From a virus: a stretch of DNA of 64,000 nt. Positions 24,770 to 32,486 of the stretch are shown one piece after another. The stretch is from positions 1 through 64,000 of IMG/VR virus record IMGVR_UViG_3300021085_000017. The stretch is one strand, 5' to 3'. Below the pieces are notes generated by a model. That model did not search any database and was not told where the DNA came from. It saw only the letters and a program-made list of their open reading frames with translations. The number at the start of each line of letters is the position of its first letter. The first letter of the stretch is position 1. The position numbers were made by a program, and so were the translations under genes.

Positions 24770-26462
24770 CATCTTCGTCAGTTTCTGTGTTTTCTTCTCC
24801 AGAAATCACAGACGCATCATCAGTTGCATCACCTTCTAAATCATCAAAGTCTTCCATGTCGCCACCACCATCAAAGTCGCCGCCTGCTGGACCCGGAGAT
24901 GCTCCTACACCTTTAAGTCCATCATCACTGCCTTGAAGTGGGTCAGTAACATCACGTTCTTCTTTCCACATCATTGAGTTTTCTAAGATTTCCTCTTCAG
25001 ATAATCCTAAGAAACGTTTCATTGCAAATCGCTTACTAATGTAATCTGCACTTTCAATGCTTGTAAATACGTTCATTGCTACTTGGTCTACTTCTGCTTG
25101 ACGATACTTACCGAAGTTCTGGACAGTGTTGAATGACAAATCAAAAGAACTGCTTTCAATCACAACACCGCGGTGCTTTAAGAACATCTTAAATTCTTTA
25201 TCTAGTTCTTCAACAATAAGTTGTTGTAGTCTTTCACAATACTTTGTAAATCTGAACTCTTGTATCATCGCAGTACCAGTTCTACCATCGTTAAACGCAG
25301 AACCATTTGCATCCATACCACCCAAGTAACTTGGTGGAACACGTAGACCTCTTAGTAGTTTATCATTGAAGAATTTCAAATCATCAATTTCACCTAAGTT
25401 CTCACCACCTGGAAGTGTCTCAACTTTAGAACCACGACCTTCAGCCGTTTGAGCAAAGAAGTAATCTTCCATGATTGATAGTGGATTATACGCACTATCA
25501 ACAACGTTAGCACCACCACCAGTTTTAGATGGGATTCTACGTTGATGAATTTCGTTCTTAATACGCTCTAAGTGTTGACGTGCTTTGTGAGTTGGCATAT
25601 CACCAACATCGATATAGAATACTCTACGTTCTGGCGCACGTTGTACACGATAGATAATAATAGAGTCTTCTAGTAATTCTTTTTGTTTGTATACTTTAAA
25701 TACAGGCTCAAGCATACTTGTACCAAACGGCCAGTATTGGTCTATACCTTCACTTAAAGATACATGAATAACATGCTTGGCATCAATTGCTGTAGTTGTT
25801 ACATCGTTTGCAAACCTTGAACCTTGACCATCCGCACCTGAACCATAACTTTGTTGCATACCAGATGTAGATGTAGGAATACCCATCTTCTGACTGCCAG
25901 TTTGTGATAGTTTAACTGTGTCTGCGGTAATATTAAGACTTTGCATATTAATATCTAAATCTTTAATGTAATATGCTTCAATCTTTTTGCCTTTGCCTTC
26001 GTTTACGACAACTTTTTCAACCTTTGATGGGTTTACCCAATATAGTTTGTATGTCTGTGGGTCTCTAACGAATAATTGGTCACCGTACTTAACTGTATTT
26101 CTAAAAATTCTAAAGATACGTTTGTTCATCTTATTCATTGAACACCATTGACGTAATGACTTTTGAAGAATTTCGTTTTCAGTAAACGATGGGTCATCAT
26201 TGTATTGAATGTTAAATGGCAATTTAGTAGTTTCACTAAACAATGTAGAGAACTCTGCAATTGTATCTAATGCCGCATTGACTTCTGAATCCATGTCCAT
26301 TTGGTCATATTGACCATAACGTTGGGCACGATTCGGTTGACCCATATAGACCTCTGGTAACCAACTGCTATATTTAGAACTCGAAGCATTATTTTGTGCT
26401 GGTCCTGTTTCTGCCGGGCGTGGAACACCGTCATATGTTTTAAAGTACTTTTTCCAAGTCAT
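24765..26462 (-). CDS. gp20: Portal vertex protein (T4 gp20-like)
   Basis: The 565-residue protein is a clear T4-type portal: RYGQYDQMDMDSEVNAALDT, NKRIFRIFRNTVKYGDQLFVRD, a KVYKQKELLEDSIIIYRVQRAPERRVFYID segment (given here only in part), SLGG-like YLGGMDANGSAFNDGR and LRGLRVPPSYL. It forms the 12-mer ring through which DNA enters. The C-terminus is very acidic (ENTETDEDA). Unlike most head genes it is preceded by a sigma70-type promoter, so expression may begin before late genes. Confidence 0.95.
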   Translation of the reverse strand: MTWKKYFKTYDGVPRPAETGPAQNNASSSKYSSWLPEVYMGQPNRAQRYGQYDQMDMDSEVNAALDTIAEFSTLFSETTKLPFNIQYNDDPSFTENEILQKSLRQWCSMNKMNKRIFRIFRNTVKYGDQLFVRDPQTYKLYWVNPSKVEKVVVNEGKGKKIEAYYIKDLDINMQSLNITADTVKLSQTGSQKMGIPTSTSGMQQSYGSGADGQGSRFANDVTTTAIDAKHVIHVSLSEGIDQYWPFGTSMLEPVFKVYKQKELLEDSIIIYRVQRAPERRVFYIDVGDMPTHKARQHLERIKNEIHQRRIPSKTGGGANVVDSAYNPLSIMEDYFFAQTAEGRGSKVETLPGGENLGEIDDLKFFNDKLLRGLRVPPSYLGGMDANGSAFNDGRTGTAMIQEFRFTKYCERLQQLIVEELDKEFKMFLKHRGVVIESSSFDLSFNTVQNFGKYRQAEVDQVAMNVFTSIESADYISKRFAMKRFLGLSEEEILENSMMWKEERDVTDPLQGSDDGLKGVGASPGPAGGDFDGGGDMEDFDDLEGDATDDASVISGEENTETDEDA

Positions 26463-26483
26463 AATTTATTCCTAATTTTATCT

Positions 26484-26512
26484 ATATTAACATATTTTGT
26501 ATACATTGTCAA
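26484..26512 (-). promoter_or_regulatory. Sigma70-type promoter for portal gene
   Basis: Minus strand: TTGACA at 26512-26507, 17-bp spacer ending ATGT, TAATAT at 26489-26484, about 20 nt before the ATG. Confidence 0.7.
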
Positions 26513-26521
26513 CCTCATCCC

Positions 26522-28537
26522 TTAATTCTTCAACTGATTGATTAAAGTAGTTAGACTGGCTAATATCTTCTGTTGTGTTTGATTTATACTATTAGCATTT
26601 GAGCCCTCTGCCGTTTGAGTAATCATAATGGTTGATAGTGACTGTAATAGTCTTTCATAATCTGCTCTTCTATCTTCGGCAGTTGCATTTTTATCTTTAC
26701 CAATCTTTTCAATCATATCATTAGTATATTTTTCAAAATCTTGCATTTGAGAATTACTGATTGTACGACCTTGTTTACCTGCTTTTGTGAAGTCTTGGGC
26801 AGACCTACCATCATTACTTAGTACATTTGTTCCAAACACACTACCAACTCCGTCGAATACAAATGCTGGAAACTGAAGCATTTTAGTAACAAGTGAGGCT
26901 GTTTCTACTACTACTTGTTTTACACCAGTAGTAGCATTACTAAATCCATCAATTAAATTTGCGTTTTCTGTAATTGTATCTCTGGCAGTTTCTGCAAATC
27001 TTCTATTTGTTTCTGTTAGATTTTCAACGTTATCAATAAAACCTGGCATAAGGGCATTAAATGCATCTTCATATCCAACTGAGGCTTGACGTTTTGCTTC
27101 TCTGTTTCTCATTTCTACTGAGTCTGCTCTATCACCACCAGATATGCCTTGTCCAGCCTCACTTAATGTTTGTTGAAAAGCCGCTAACTGACCAATGAGA
27201 GCCATAGTTCCATCAGTAAATGCAACACCTCTGTTTTGAGAAGACGAGAATGTCTCTATCAAATCGTCAATAAATCCAGAACCTTGGCCAGCCATGAATT
27301 CTTGGAATGCCGCATCACCTTGTGTTTCTAAAACATTAGCCGCTTGATTAGTGAACTTAATCAATTCTAAACCTGCTTGAGAGCCAGACATTTCTTGGAA
27401 TTGTTCAGTTTGCATAAACTGATTTGCTCCTGCGCCTAATCTTGTAGTTATTAATTCAGCAAGTGGATTATTCATTCCACCCATAAACTCCATTCCAGCC
27501 TTTAATGACGTTTGCATTTGGTCTGGAAGAGTTAAAAGCATGCCTCGTTGTTCATCAGTCAAAGCATTCTTCATTATAGATGCCGCTTCTTCCATTGAAA
27601 CTTTTAGTACATTCGATGTTGCTTGAACATTAGACATAAAACTGTCCATGCCAAGTCTCTGTTGTTGGTCACTCATTCTATTAAGTTGACCTGAAAGTCT
27701 TAAAGATTCTAAGTATTCACCAGATAAGTGAGCAACTTGTCCAAACTCTAAACTAAACTGTTCCATTAATCCAGTAGGACCTTGTGCCATATTGTTTACA
27801 AAATCTAATGTAGCCTTTACGCCTTTTACGCCAACTGCTTCAGAAAATGCTTTAGTAAATTCTGCGGCTTGACCGAAAGTAAAGCCAGTTTCAGATATCG
27901 TTCTAGCAATATCAATCATTCCTTCGTTCATACCACTTAAGCCATTCATCAAACCAGATTGACGAAGTTCAGATGCCATATCAAATCTTTCTTCAAATCC
28001 TGCTCTAGTAGCCTCTTCTGCCATCAATGAGACTGAAGCGATACTTACTACTGCCTTTTTCAAAAAGTTCATCTGCTCTTTTGCTTTGTTGTCTGCCTCA
28101 ACTGTTGCTCTCGCATCACCCTCAGACATTCCTGACGCTTTCATAAGACGCTCAACTGCTTTTGTAGTTTTCTTTTCTTGGACTAACTGTTTACCCATTG
28201 TGGTATTAAGACCATCGAATAGTGAACCAAAGCCACCAAACTTTTTATCAATGTCTCTTAATACTCTTTGGCTCGTGTTTGCGTTTGTAGTATCTTTTGC
28301 TGTTTGTTTATCAATACTTCTTTGAAGTTTTGCACCTTCACCAATTGCTTTACCTGCCTGTTTAACAGTAACAGATTGACCACTCATCATTTTAGTTAAG
28401 AGTTCAATTATCTTTGTATTTTGGCTACCAATTTTTTTTAATGCACCTGCCATTTGAGAGGCAGTTGCTTCAGTACTCCACTGGGCAACGTTACCGCCTA
28501 CACCTGTAATAAAAACGTCTTGTGAATCATCTGCCAT
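26522..28537 (-). CDS. Probable tail tape measure / hub protein (T4 gp29 role)
   Basis: The 671-residue protein is mostly long helices rich in Q, A, M and G (KQTVKQAGKAIGEGAKLQRS-like stretch, TKAFSEAVGVKGVKATLDFV, LITTRLGAGANQFMQ). There are hydrophobic patches at residues about 155-175 (FLKKAVVSIASVSLMAEE) and 550-575 (VTKMLQFPAFVFDGVGSVFG). Both the composition and the position beside gp26 suggest the tape measure, whose length sets tail length; T4 gp29 is 590 residues. No clear sequence motif proves it. A late promoter at 28628 drives it. Confidence 0.6.
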   Translation of the reverse strand: MADDSQDVFITGVGGNVAQWSTEATASQMAGALKKIGSQNTKIIELLTKMMSGQSVTVKQAGKAIGEGAKLQRSIDKQTAKDTTNANTSQRVLRDIDKKFGGFGSLFDGLNTTMGKQLVQEKKTTKAVERLMKASGMSEGDARATVEADNKAKEQMNFLKKAVVSIASVSLMAEEATRAGFEERFDMASELRQSGLMNGLSGMNEGMIDIARTISETGFTFGQAAEFTKAFSEAVGVKGVKATLDFVNNMAQGPTGLMEQFSLEFGQVAHLSGEYLESLRLSGQLNRMSDQQQRLGMDSFMSNVQATSNVLKVSMEEAASIMKNALTDEQRGMLLTLPDQMQTSLKAGMEFMGGMNNPLAELITTRLGAGANQFMQTEQFQEMSGSQAGLELIKFTNQAANVLETQGDAAFQEFMAGQGSGFIDDLIETFSSSQNRGVAFTDGTMALIGQLAAFQQTLSEAGQGISGGDRADSVEMRNREAKRQASVGYEDAFNALMPGFIDNVENLTETNRRFAETARDTITENANLIDGFSNATTGVKQVVVETASLVTKMLQFPAFVFDGVGSVFGTNVLSNDGRSAQDFTKAGKQGRTISNSQMQDFEKYTNDMIEKIGKDKNATAEDRRADYERLLQSLSTIMITQTAEGSNANSINQTQQKILASLTTLINQLKN

Positions 28538-28583
28538 GATAAACCTTTAATTTAGTTATAAAAACTTCGTAGTTATTGTTGAA

Positions 28584-28592
28584 GATAAATAA
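28584..28592 (+). promoter_or_regulatory. Late-like element GATAAATAA for gp26
   Basis: Plus-strand GATAAATAA about 58 nt before the gp26 ATG. The last base differs from the other late elements. Confidence 0.45.
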
Positions 28593-28627
28593 TTATGTAT
28601 ATACTTAATTACTAACCTTATTATACT

Positions 28628-28636
28628 GTATTTATC
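28628..28636 (-). promoter_or_regulatory. Late promoter element GATAAATAC for tape-measure gene
   Basis: Minus-strand GATAAATAC in the divergent gap, about 90 nt before the ATG at 28537. Confidence 0.6.
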
Positions 28637-28649
28637 AAAGGACAAACAA

Positions 28650-29498
28650 ATGAACACCAATGAGAACCCATTATCCAAATATTTTCGTAAACCGGGAATA
28701 TATGTACAAATTCCGACTGGTGGCAGATTTAATCCAGAAATAGAAAAAACTGTATTGGACGAGTTACCTATACTTCCGATGACTGCTATTGATGAAATAT
28801 CAATGCAAAATCCTGACGAACTATTAAACGGAGAGGCATTAATAAATCTTATCCGTAGTTGTGTACCATCAATACCTAATCCAAGAAATCTATGTAATAT
28901 CGATGCAGAGATGATATTCTTGGCAATCAAATACGCAACGTATGGTAACGAAGTAGAACATACACACACTTGTTCTGAATGTAGTGAACAAGCAGATTAC
29001 AATATTGACATCAATAGCATATTAGGTAAATTCCCAGAAATTTCTGACATTGAGCCAATAAAATACGAAGACCTTAAAATCTTTGTAACTCCGCCAAAAA
29101 TAGAAAGTCTAACAAGACTTGCACTTATGGAAGTAGAACAGGCTAGAATTCTAAGTAATATGAGTTCTAATAAGATTGAAGGCGAAGAAGACGAGTTGGC
29201 AATGGCAAAAGCATTTGCTACTAGTTTCAGAAAAGTGTCTAAACAAAACGTAGACTTATTAGTAAGTTCTATAGACAGGATTGAAACTCCAGAAAATGTT
29301 ATTTTTGAAAAAGAGATGATTACAGAATTCATGGATAATATACCAGCAGATGTTGTTAAGAAAATAAATGAAACTGTAAACAATGTTTCACCAAATATAA
29401 GTGATATAGCAACATTTGAGTTTACTTGTGAGGCATGTAAACACACAGAGGAAGTCACATTTGACATGAACCCTGTAAATTTTTCCTCCGCTGGTTGA
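28650..29498 (+). CDS. gp26: Baseplate hub subunit (T4 gp26-like), zero-frame product
   Basis: The 282-residue protein has the T4 baseplate gp26-type arrangement: KYFRKPGIYVQIPTGGRF at the N-terminus, ILPMTAIDEISMQNPDELLN, FLAIKYATYGNEVEH, and two zinc-ribbon Cys pairs, CSEC at residues about 111-114 and CEAC near the C-terminus. gp26 is needed for assembly of the baseplate hub. The gene ends at TGA 29496-29498. Just before the stop lies a slippery heptamer with a hairpin that could shift some ribosomes into the -1 frame (next entries). AAGGA precedes the ATG. Confidence 0.78.
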   Translation: MNTNENPLSKYFRKPGIYVQIPTGGRFNPEIEKTVLDELPILPMTAIDEISMQNPDELLNGEALINLIRSCVPSIPNPRNLCNIDAEMIFLAIKYATYGNEVEHTHTCSECSEQADYNIDINSILGKFPEISDIEPIKYEDLKIFVTPPKIESLTRLALMEVEQARILSNMSSNKIEGEEDELAMAKAFATSFRKVSKQNVDLLVSSIDRIETPENVIFEKEMITEFMDNIPADVVKKINETVNNVSPNISDIATFEFTCEACKHTEEVTFDMNPVNFSSAG

Positions 29499-29510
29499 AG
29501 ACTGCCAGCG
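29477..29510 (+). promoter_or_regulatory. Programmed -1 frameshift signal at the end of gp26
   Basis: The zero frame reads GTA AAT TTT TCC. A-AAT-TTT (29477-29483) fits the X-XXY-YYZ slippery rule in exact phase. Five nt later a perfect stem CGCTGG/CCAGCG (29489-29494 and 29505-29510) with a 10-nt loop follows. The gp26 stop codon lies in that loop. The shifted frame runs on to 29716 and has no ATG or ribosome site of its own. Confidence 0.7.
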
Positions 29511-29716
29511 ATACTGACGTAAGAGCGAAACAAGAGTCCTACGAAAAATCACTTGACGCTCTGCACAAATCTTTGTATAAACTTACGTGGTATATGCGTG
29601 GTGGCGTTAGTATATCCGAGTTACATGACATGCCAGCGGGTCACATCCAACACTTAAATGAGATAGTTTCTGAGAACTTTGAGTTAAGTAAACAGGCTGG
29701 AACACCTATTTTATAA
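29483..29716 (+). CDS. -1 frame extension of gp26 (small tail/hub assembly protein)
   Basis: The frame encodes FLRWLKTASDTDVRAK followed by a helical segment, SLDALHKSLYKLTWYMRGG, and an SELHDMPAGHIQHLNEI tail. That length and arrangement are like small tail-assembly chaperones. If made alone it would have to start at TTG 29495 (73 residues) without a ribosome site, so I prefer fusion to gp26 by -1 frameshifting, giving a product of about 355 residues. Lambda G/GT is the known precedent for this design in tail chaperones; for a T4-type gp26 it would be new to me. The product's role is inferred from position only. Confidence 0.6.
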   Translation, partial: FLRWLKTASDTDVRAKQESYEKSLDALHKSLYKLTWYMRGGVSISELHDMPAGHIQHLNEIVSENFELSKQAGTPIL

Positions 29717-29743
29717 AAAATATAAAAAAAGTTACAAAAAAGG

Positions 29744-29772
29744 TTGACATCCCTTTTCCACTATGTTAGTAT
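29744..29772 (+). promoter_or_regulatory. Sigma70-type promoter for the large non-coding RNA
   Basis: TTGACA at 29744-29749, 17-bp spacer ending ATGT, TAGTAT at 29767-29772. Predicted start of RNA is about 29779. No protein gene begins for 640 nt downstream. Confidence 0.75.
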
Positions 29773-29778
29773 GGTCAC

Positions 29779-30420
29779 CATAACTAATATAAATCGATAC
29801 AAATCTAATACAAATCCCAAAACCTGATACAAAATCTAAAGATATTAAGGCTAATAATGATTCTAATAAGGCAATACATAGTGGAACTGTTAGTCGGGCT
29901 GCCGACTCGGGATTGAGGGCGTATATTATACATACGTTCGGACAAGTTGGGTGAACTCCGACACTGCTTCTCGTTAACCACAAGAACTGTTTGTATCGAA
30001 ACATTCGTTACTCTAAAGGTAATTGAATGACTAGTATTTACCGTACAGAAATGTACAAACCGCAGGTAGGTTTCTAAAACACTACCAACTTTGATGATAT
30101 TTTATTCTATGTGGATTATTCAAAGTGCCGTTGGGTCGAAAGACGCAATACTAAGTTACGAGGGAATCGCCAACCGACCTCGCCATTGCTAGTGGCTAAC
30201 TTAGACATAGAATCTGATGAACTTATCAAGTATCTCAGCAGTTGCCCTGTGGATGGGCAATTGTGTCTTCCAAACTATCAAGCAGTTATAATCATGGATA
30301 TAATATTGATATATAATTATATGGAAGAAATAAATATCGATGAAATCTTCTTTGAGTGAAACGAAAAGAAATTTCTGAAGATATTAGGTCTTTAGACCTA
30401 TTAAGATATAAACAATGAGA
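29779..30420 (+). ncRNA. Large structured non-coding RNA (candidate)
   Basis: This gene-free stretch (29717-30425) has its own promoter and many perfect helices. AGTCGG/CCGACT (29892-29907). TCGGA/TCCGA enclosing GTT/AAC (29938-29961). CATTC/GAATG enclosing TTAC/GTAA (30002-30029). GTACA-GAAA-TGTAC with a GNRA tetraloop (30043-30056). A closed domain at 30104-30213: a 9-bp helix ATTCTATGT/ACATAGAAT; inside it a GAAA-loop hairpin (30131-30148) and CTAAGTTA/TAACTTAG (30151-30158 with 30197-30204), which itself holds two hairpins. CAGTTGCCC/GGGCAATTG (30239-30263). TAGGTC/GACCTA (30385-30400). The AT-rich late genes around it show no such density. No tRNA, tmRNA, group I intron or RNase P signature is recognised. 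A GIY-YIG endonuclease gene follows at once. The ends and function are unknown. Confidence 0.7.
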
Positions 30421-30425
30421 TAGCA

Positions 30426-30863
30426 ATGAGTGATTGGACATACAATAATAAAGTTGTAAATGATTTACCTGATAATGTTGAGGGATTTGTATATTTGATT
30501 ACGAATCTTACAAATGACCGAAAATACATAGGTAAGAAGTTAGCAAGATTTAAAACCACTAAACCACCTCTTAAGGGACGTAAGAACAAAAGACGTGGTT
30601 ATAAAGAAAGTGATTGGAGAACCTATTGGGGTTCGTCTGACCATTTGAATGCGGACGTAAAAAAATTAGGTCCCGATAAATTTTCACGTGAAATTCTACA
30701 CTATTGCCCGAGTCGTGGTGCATTAAGTTATGTAGAAGCCAAAGAACAGTTTGACCGTAGAGTGCTTGAAACGGATGAGTACTATAATGGTATTATCAAT
30801 GTACGAGTAGGAAGTTCAAAGATTCTTACTGAGTATCTAAACAGCGTTAAAGAAAAAATATAG
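30426..30863 (+). CDS. GIY-YIG endonuclease (Seg-like)
   Basis: The 145-residue protein has the GIY-YIG core: GFVYLITNLTNDRKYIGKK at residues 20-38, followed by a basic KTTKPPLKGRKNKRRGYKES region. A conserved Y-WGSSDHLNADVKKLG segment comes next, and E-A-K-E-Q within ALSYVEAKEQFD supplies the likely catalytic Glu. T4-like phages carry such Seg-type homing endonucleases that cut related genomes and spread themselves. It lies directly behind the large structured RNA and may be read from the same promoter. Only a weak ribosome site is seen. Whether it serves the RNA element or is a separate homing gene is unknown. Confidence 0.75.
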   Translation: MSDWTYNNKVVNDLPDNVEGFVYLITNLTNDRKYIGKKLARFKTTKPPLKGRKNKRRGYKESDWRTYWGSSDHLNADVKKLGPDKFSREILHYCPSRGALSYVEAKEQFDRRVLETDEYYNGIINVRVGSSKILTEYLNSVKEKI

Positions 30864-31098
30864 GCGCTAATATCCACTGATATATTCCTATTACATCAAT
30901 ACATAAGAAAAATATATTTTGTACTATTAAAGGTTTATCTTTTAATATCGCAAAAACGTATATTGCAATCAGATGTCCCGAAGCAAATAATGGAAATGCA
31001 TATTTAGATTGTGGTAGATTCAAAGATATGAGTGTTCCAGCACATACAAACATAAGTGTAGCGAGCCACTTTGTGCGTTCTATTGATTTCGGTGACAT
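30847..31098 (-). CDS. Small membrane protein, 83 aa, three transmembrane helices
   Basis: Hydrophobic segments at residues about 10-28 (WLATLMFVCAGTLISL), 33-52 (YAFPLFASGHLIAIYVFAIL) and 57-80 (IVQNIFFLCIDVIGIYQWI) predict three membrane helices. The family is not recognised; the last segment recalls PnuC-type transporters, but the protein is far too short. GAGGAG lies just before the ATG and a CTAAATAC late element at 31121. The gene end overlaps that of the convergent endonuclease gene by 17 nt. Possible roles are a holin-like or superinfection-exclusion protein (speculative). Confidence 0.62.
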   Translation of the reverse strand: MSPKSIERTKWLATLMFVCAGTLISLNLPQSKYAFPLFASGHLIAIYVFAILKDKPLIVQNIFFLCIDVIGIYQWILAPIFFL

Positions 31099-31120
31099 GA
31101 TGGGCTCCTCTAAGATACAA

Positions 31121-31128
31121 GTATTTAG
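31121..31128 (-). promoter_or_regulatory. Late promoter element CTAAATAC for membrane protein
   Basis: Minus-strand CTAAATAC 23 nt before the ATG at 31098, directly beyond the terminator of the small RNA. Confidence 0.55.
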
Positions 31129-31130
31129 GT

Positions 31131-31167
31131 AAAAGAAAAACCCAACATCATTTCTGACATTGGGTTT
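31131..31167 (-). terminator. Rho-independent terminator of small RNA
   Basis: Minus-strand stem AAACCCAA/TTGGGTTT (31160-31167 with 31138-31145) with a 14-nt loop, followed by TTCTTTT. It lies between the small RNA and the membrane-protein gene. Confidence 0.82.
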
Positions 31168-31301
31168 CCCGCCTTACATTTCCTTTTTGTGCTTTTTAGA
31201 GTGGTACGTTAAGGTCTAACCCACCCAACCCCTTTGGGCTGAAGCAACAAGTAGTCTATGTCGATGAGAGAGGTTTAGAGGAGACATAGGCACCTGTTGA
31301 T
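31131..31301 (-). ncRNA. Small RNA of about 170 nt (candidate)
   Basis: A sigma70-type promoter (31308-31336) and a clear terminator bracket 170 nt that contain no open frame of note. The RNA would fold: CAACA/TGTTG encloses CTATGTC/GACATAG (31283-31289 with 31256-31262), then comes hairpin CCCAA/TTGGG (31224-31238). An A-rich single-stranded region and the terminator stem follow. T4 also makes small stable RNAs of unknown role (RNA C and D). No tRNA shape is found. The function is unknown; antisense or protein-binding roles are possible. Confidence 0.65.
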
Positions 31302-31307
31302 TAATAT

Positions 31308-31336
31308 ATAGTAACACAAGCACGAATCAATGTCAA
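31308..31336 (-). promoter_or_regulatory. Sigma70-type promoter for the small RNA
   Basis: Minus strand: TTGACA at 31336-31331, 17-bp spacer ending GTGT, TACTAT at 31313-31308. The -35 overlaps the stop codon of the oxygenase gene upstream. Confidence 0.78.
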
Positions 31337-31872
31337 GCGTTTTTTGATGTTTTTTTAATATTTTTTTTATATTGAATAGGTCCTTGCTCTGGAGAGATAT
31401 AATCTTTAAACTCTTCTAATGCCTGGTTGTATGTTCGGTCAAATATGCTAAATTTTAATACATGTCTTTCTTCTTGCCAAGAGATAATGCTATGTCTTTG
31501 TGTTACATCCAATAACGCACAATGGTAAGTAAAATCGCCCCAATCTTCGAAATTTACTGGTGCATTATCTTCTGATATTAAAATATTTATACAACAAAGT
31601 GTATCTATATCTGCATGTGGAGGCACACTATGATACGCATGTTGTTTATAAAATTTAGCCTTTCCTTTTATTAATTCGTTAATTTTAGACACAAATGGCA
31701 TTTCGTAAGTATCATCAACTTTCGCTTGTTCCCAGTGTGGCGCATGTTTAAAGAACCCCTCCTTTATCGAAGAGTCTGAAAATGGAATAAACGTTGCGTT
31801 ATTCATATCTTCTTTTAACCCATCTCTATCAATAAGATGCTCTAAATTAAGAAATGTTATTGGACGTATCAT
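31333..31872 (-). CDS. 2OG-Fe(II) oxygenase-like protein, 179 aa
   Basis: HSVPPHADID provides an HxD pair (H86, D88) and the later QRHSIISWQEERHVLKFSIF region could supply the distal His and Arg (H127 or H137, R136). This resembles small prolyl/aspartyl-hydroxylase-type enzymes. The C-terminus is basic (YKKNIKKTSKN). The start overlaps the stop of the preceding TauD-like gene (ATGA), so the two are coupled. The substrate is unknown. It is the last gene of the long gp55-gp46 operon. Confidence 0.62.
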   Translation of the reverse strand: MIRPITFLNLEHLIDRDGLKEDMNNATFIPFSDSSIKEGFFKHAPHWEQAKVDDTYEMPFVSKINELIKGKAKFYKQHAYHSVPPHADIDTLCCINILISEDNAPVNFEDWGDFTYHCALLDVTQRHSIISWQEERHVLKFSIFDRTYNQALEEFKDYISPEQGPIQYKKNIKKTSKNA

Positions 31873-32486
31873 ATGTGTACATATGCTCTATAAAGACTTC
31901 TTGTTCCTGACACATTCTTGTTTGGAGTTCGTCTATGTAACGTTGCAATGTTGTTTGATATCACAACTCTACCAGATATCCACTCTATTTCTTGTATTTC
32001 GTTTTTAAAGACTGCTTCTTCTAATGATTCGTTTCTATATGATGACATTGGACACCATCTAGTGTAATAACCTATATCATCTTGTAGAATGATTGGTCTT
32101 TTACCTTTGTAAATCTTTTTTAAATAATACCTTTTATGTGATTCTTTTTCAAATCTATAAAACAATCCATCATCTATTGCTTCTTTGAATTCATAACCCT
32201 CTACGACATCAATGTGCTTTAGAGCCTCTTCTTCTGATATTCTTGTAGAAACATACTGTGTAGATGGACATTCTTCTTCAGCATGTGAACACCATAATGC
32301 TTGATACTGTGGTTGGTGTTCTATTTGTAAACCATCTTGGTGCCAAATTTGTTCAGTGACTTCTTTAGTCTCTTTACTTGTAATGACTGGCAAGTCTATA
32401 TCTCTGTTAACTGTTCCATACTTTTCTAATTCTTTTATAAAATCTTCTTTTGTATGAATGTTATCTATGATTTCAATATCTCGCAT
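31869..32486 (-). CDS. TauD/TfdA-like 2-oxoglutarate dioxygenase
   Basis: The 205-residue protein has WHQDGLQ (H49-x-D51), distal H184 in NNIATLHRRTPN and Arg in SLYRAYVHI, the order of the TauD family. In that family such enzymes hydroxylate small molecules such as taurine or carnitine precursors. The N-terminus overlaps the acetyltransferase end by 22 nt and the C-terminus overlaps the next oxygenase by 4 nt. Substrate unknown; the neighbours suggest a shared modification pathway. Confidence 0.75.
   Translation of the reverse strand: MRDIEIIDNIHTKEDFIKELEKYGTVNRDIDLPVITSKETKEVTEQIWHQDGLQIEHQPQYQALWCSHAEEECPSTQYVSTRISEEEALKHIDVVEGYEFKEAIDDGLFYRFEKESHKRYYLKKIYKGKRPIILQDDIGYYTRWCPMSSYRNESLEEAVFKNEIQEIEWISGRVVISNNIATLHRRTPNKNVSGTRSLYRAYVHI

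Noticed and set aside
30025-30042. GGTAAATAC on the minus strand as a late promoter
   Set aside because: No minus-strand gene follows, and the bases belong to the structured RNA region.
30111-30359. 82-codon frame (GTG start) inside the non-coding stretch
   Set aside because: It has no ribosome site, and most of its length lies in strongly paired RNA segments. The composition is unlike neighbouring proteins.
29779-30420. Group I intron, tRNA, tmRNA or RNase P RNA
   Set aside because: No T-loop/acceptor pair, no group I core motifs, no tag frame and no RNase P signature were found by eye. The flanking genes are not split.
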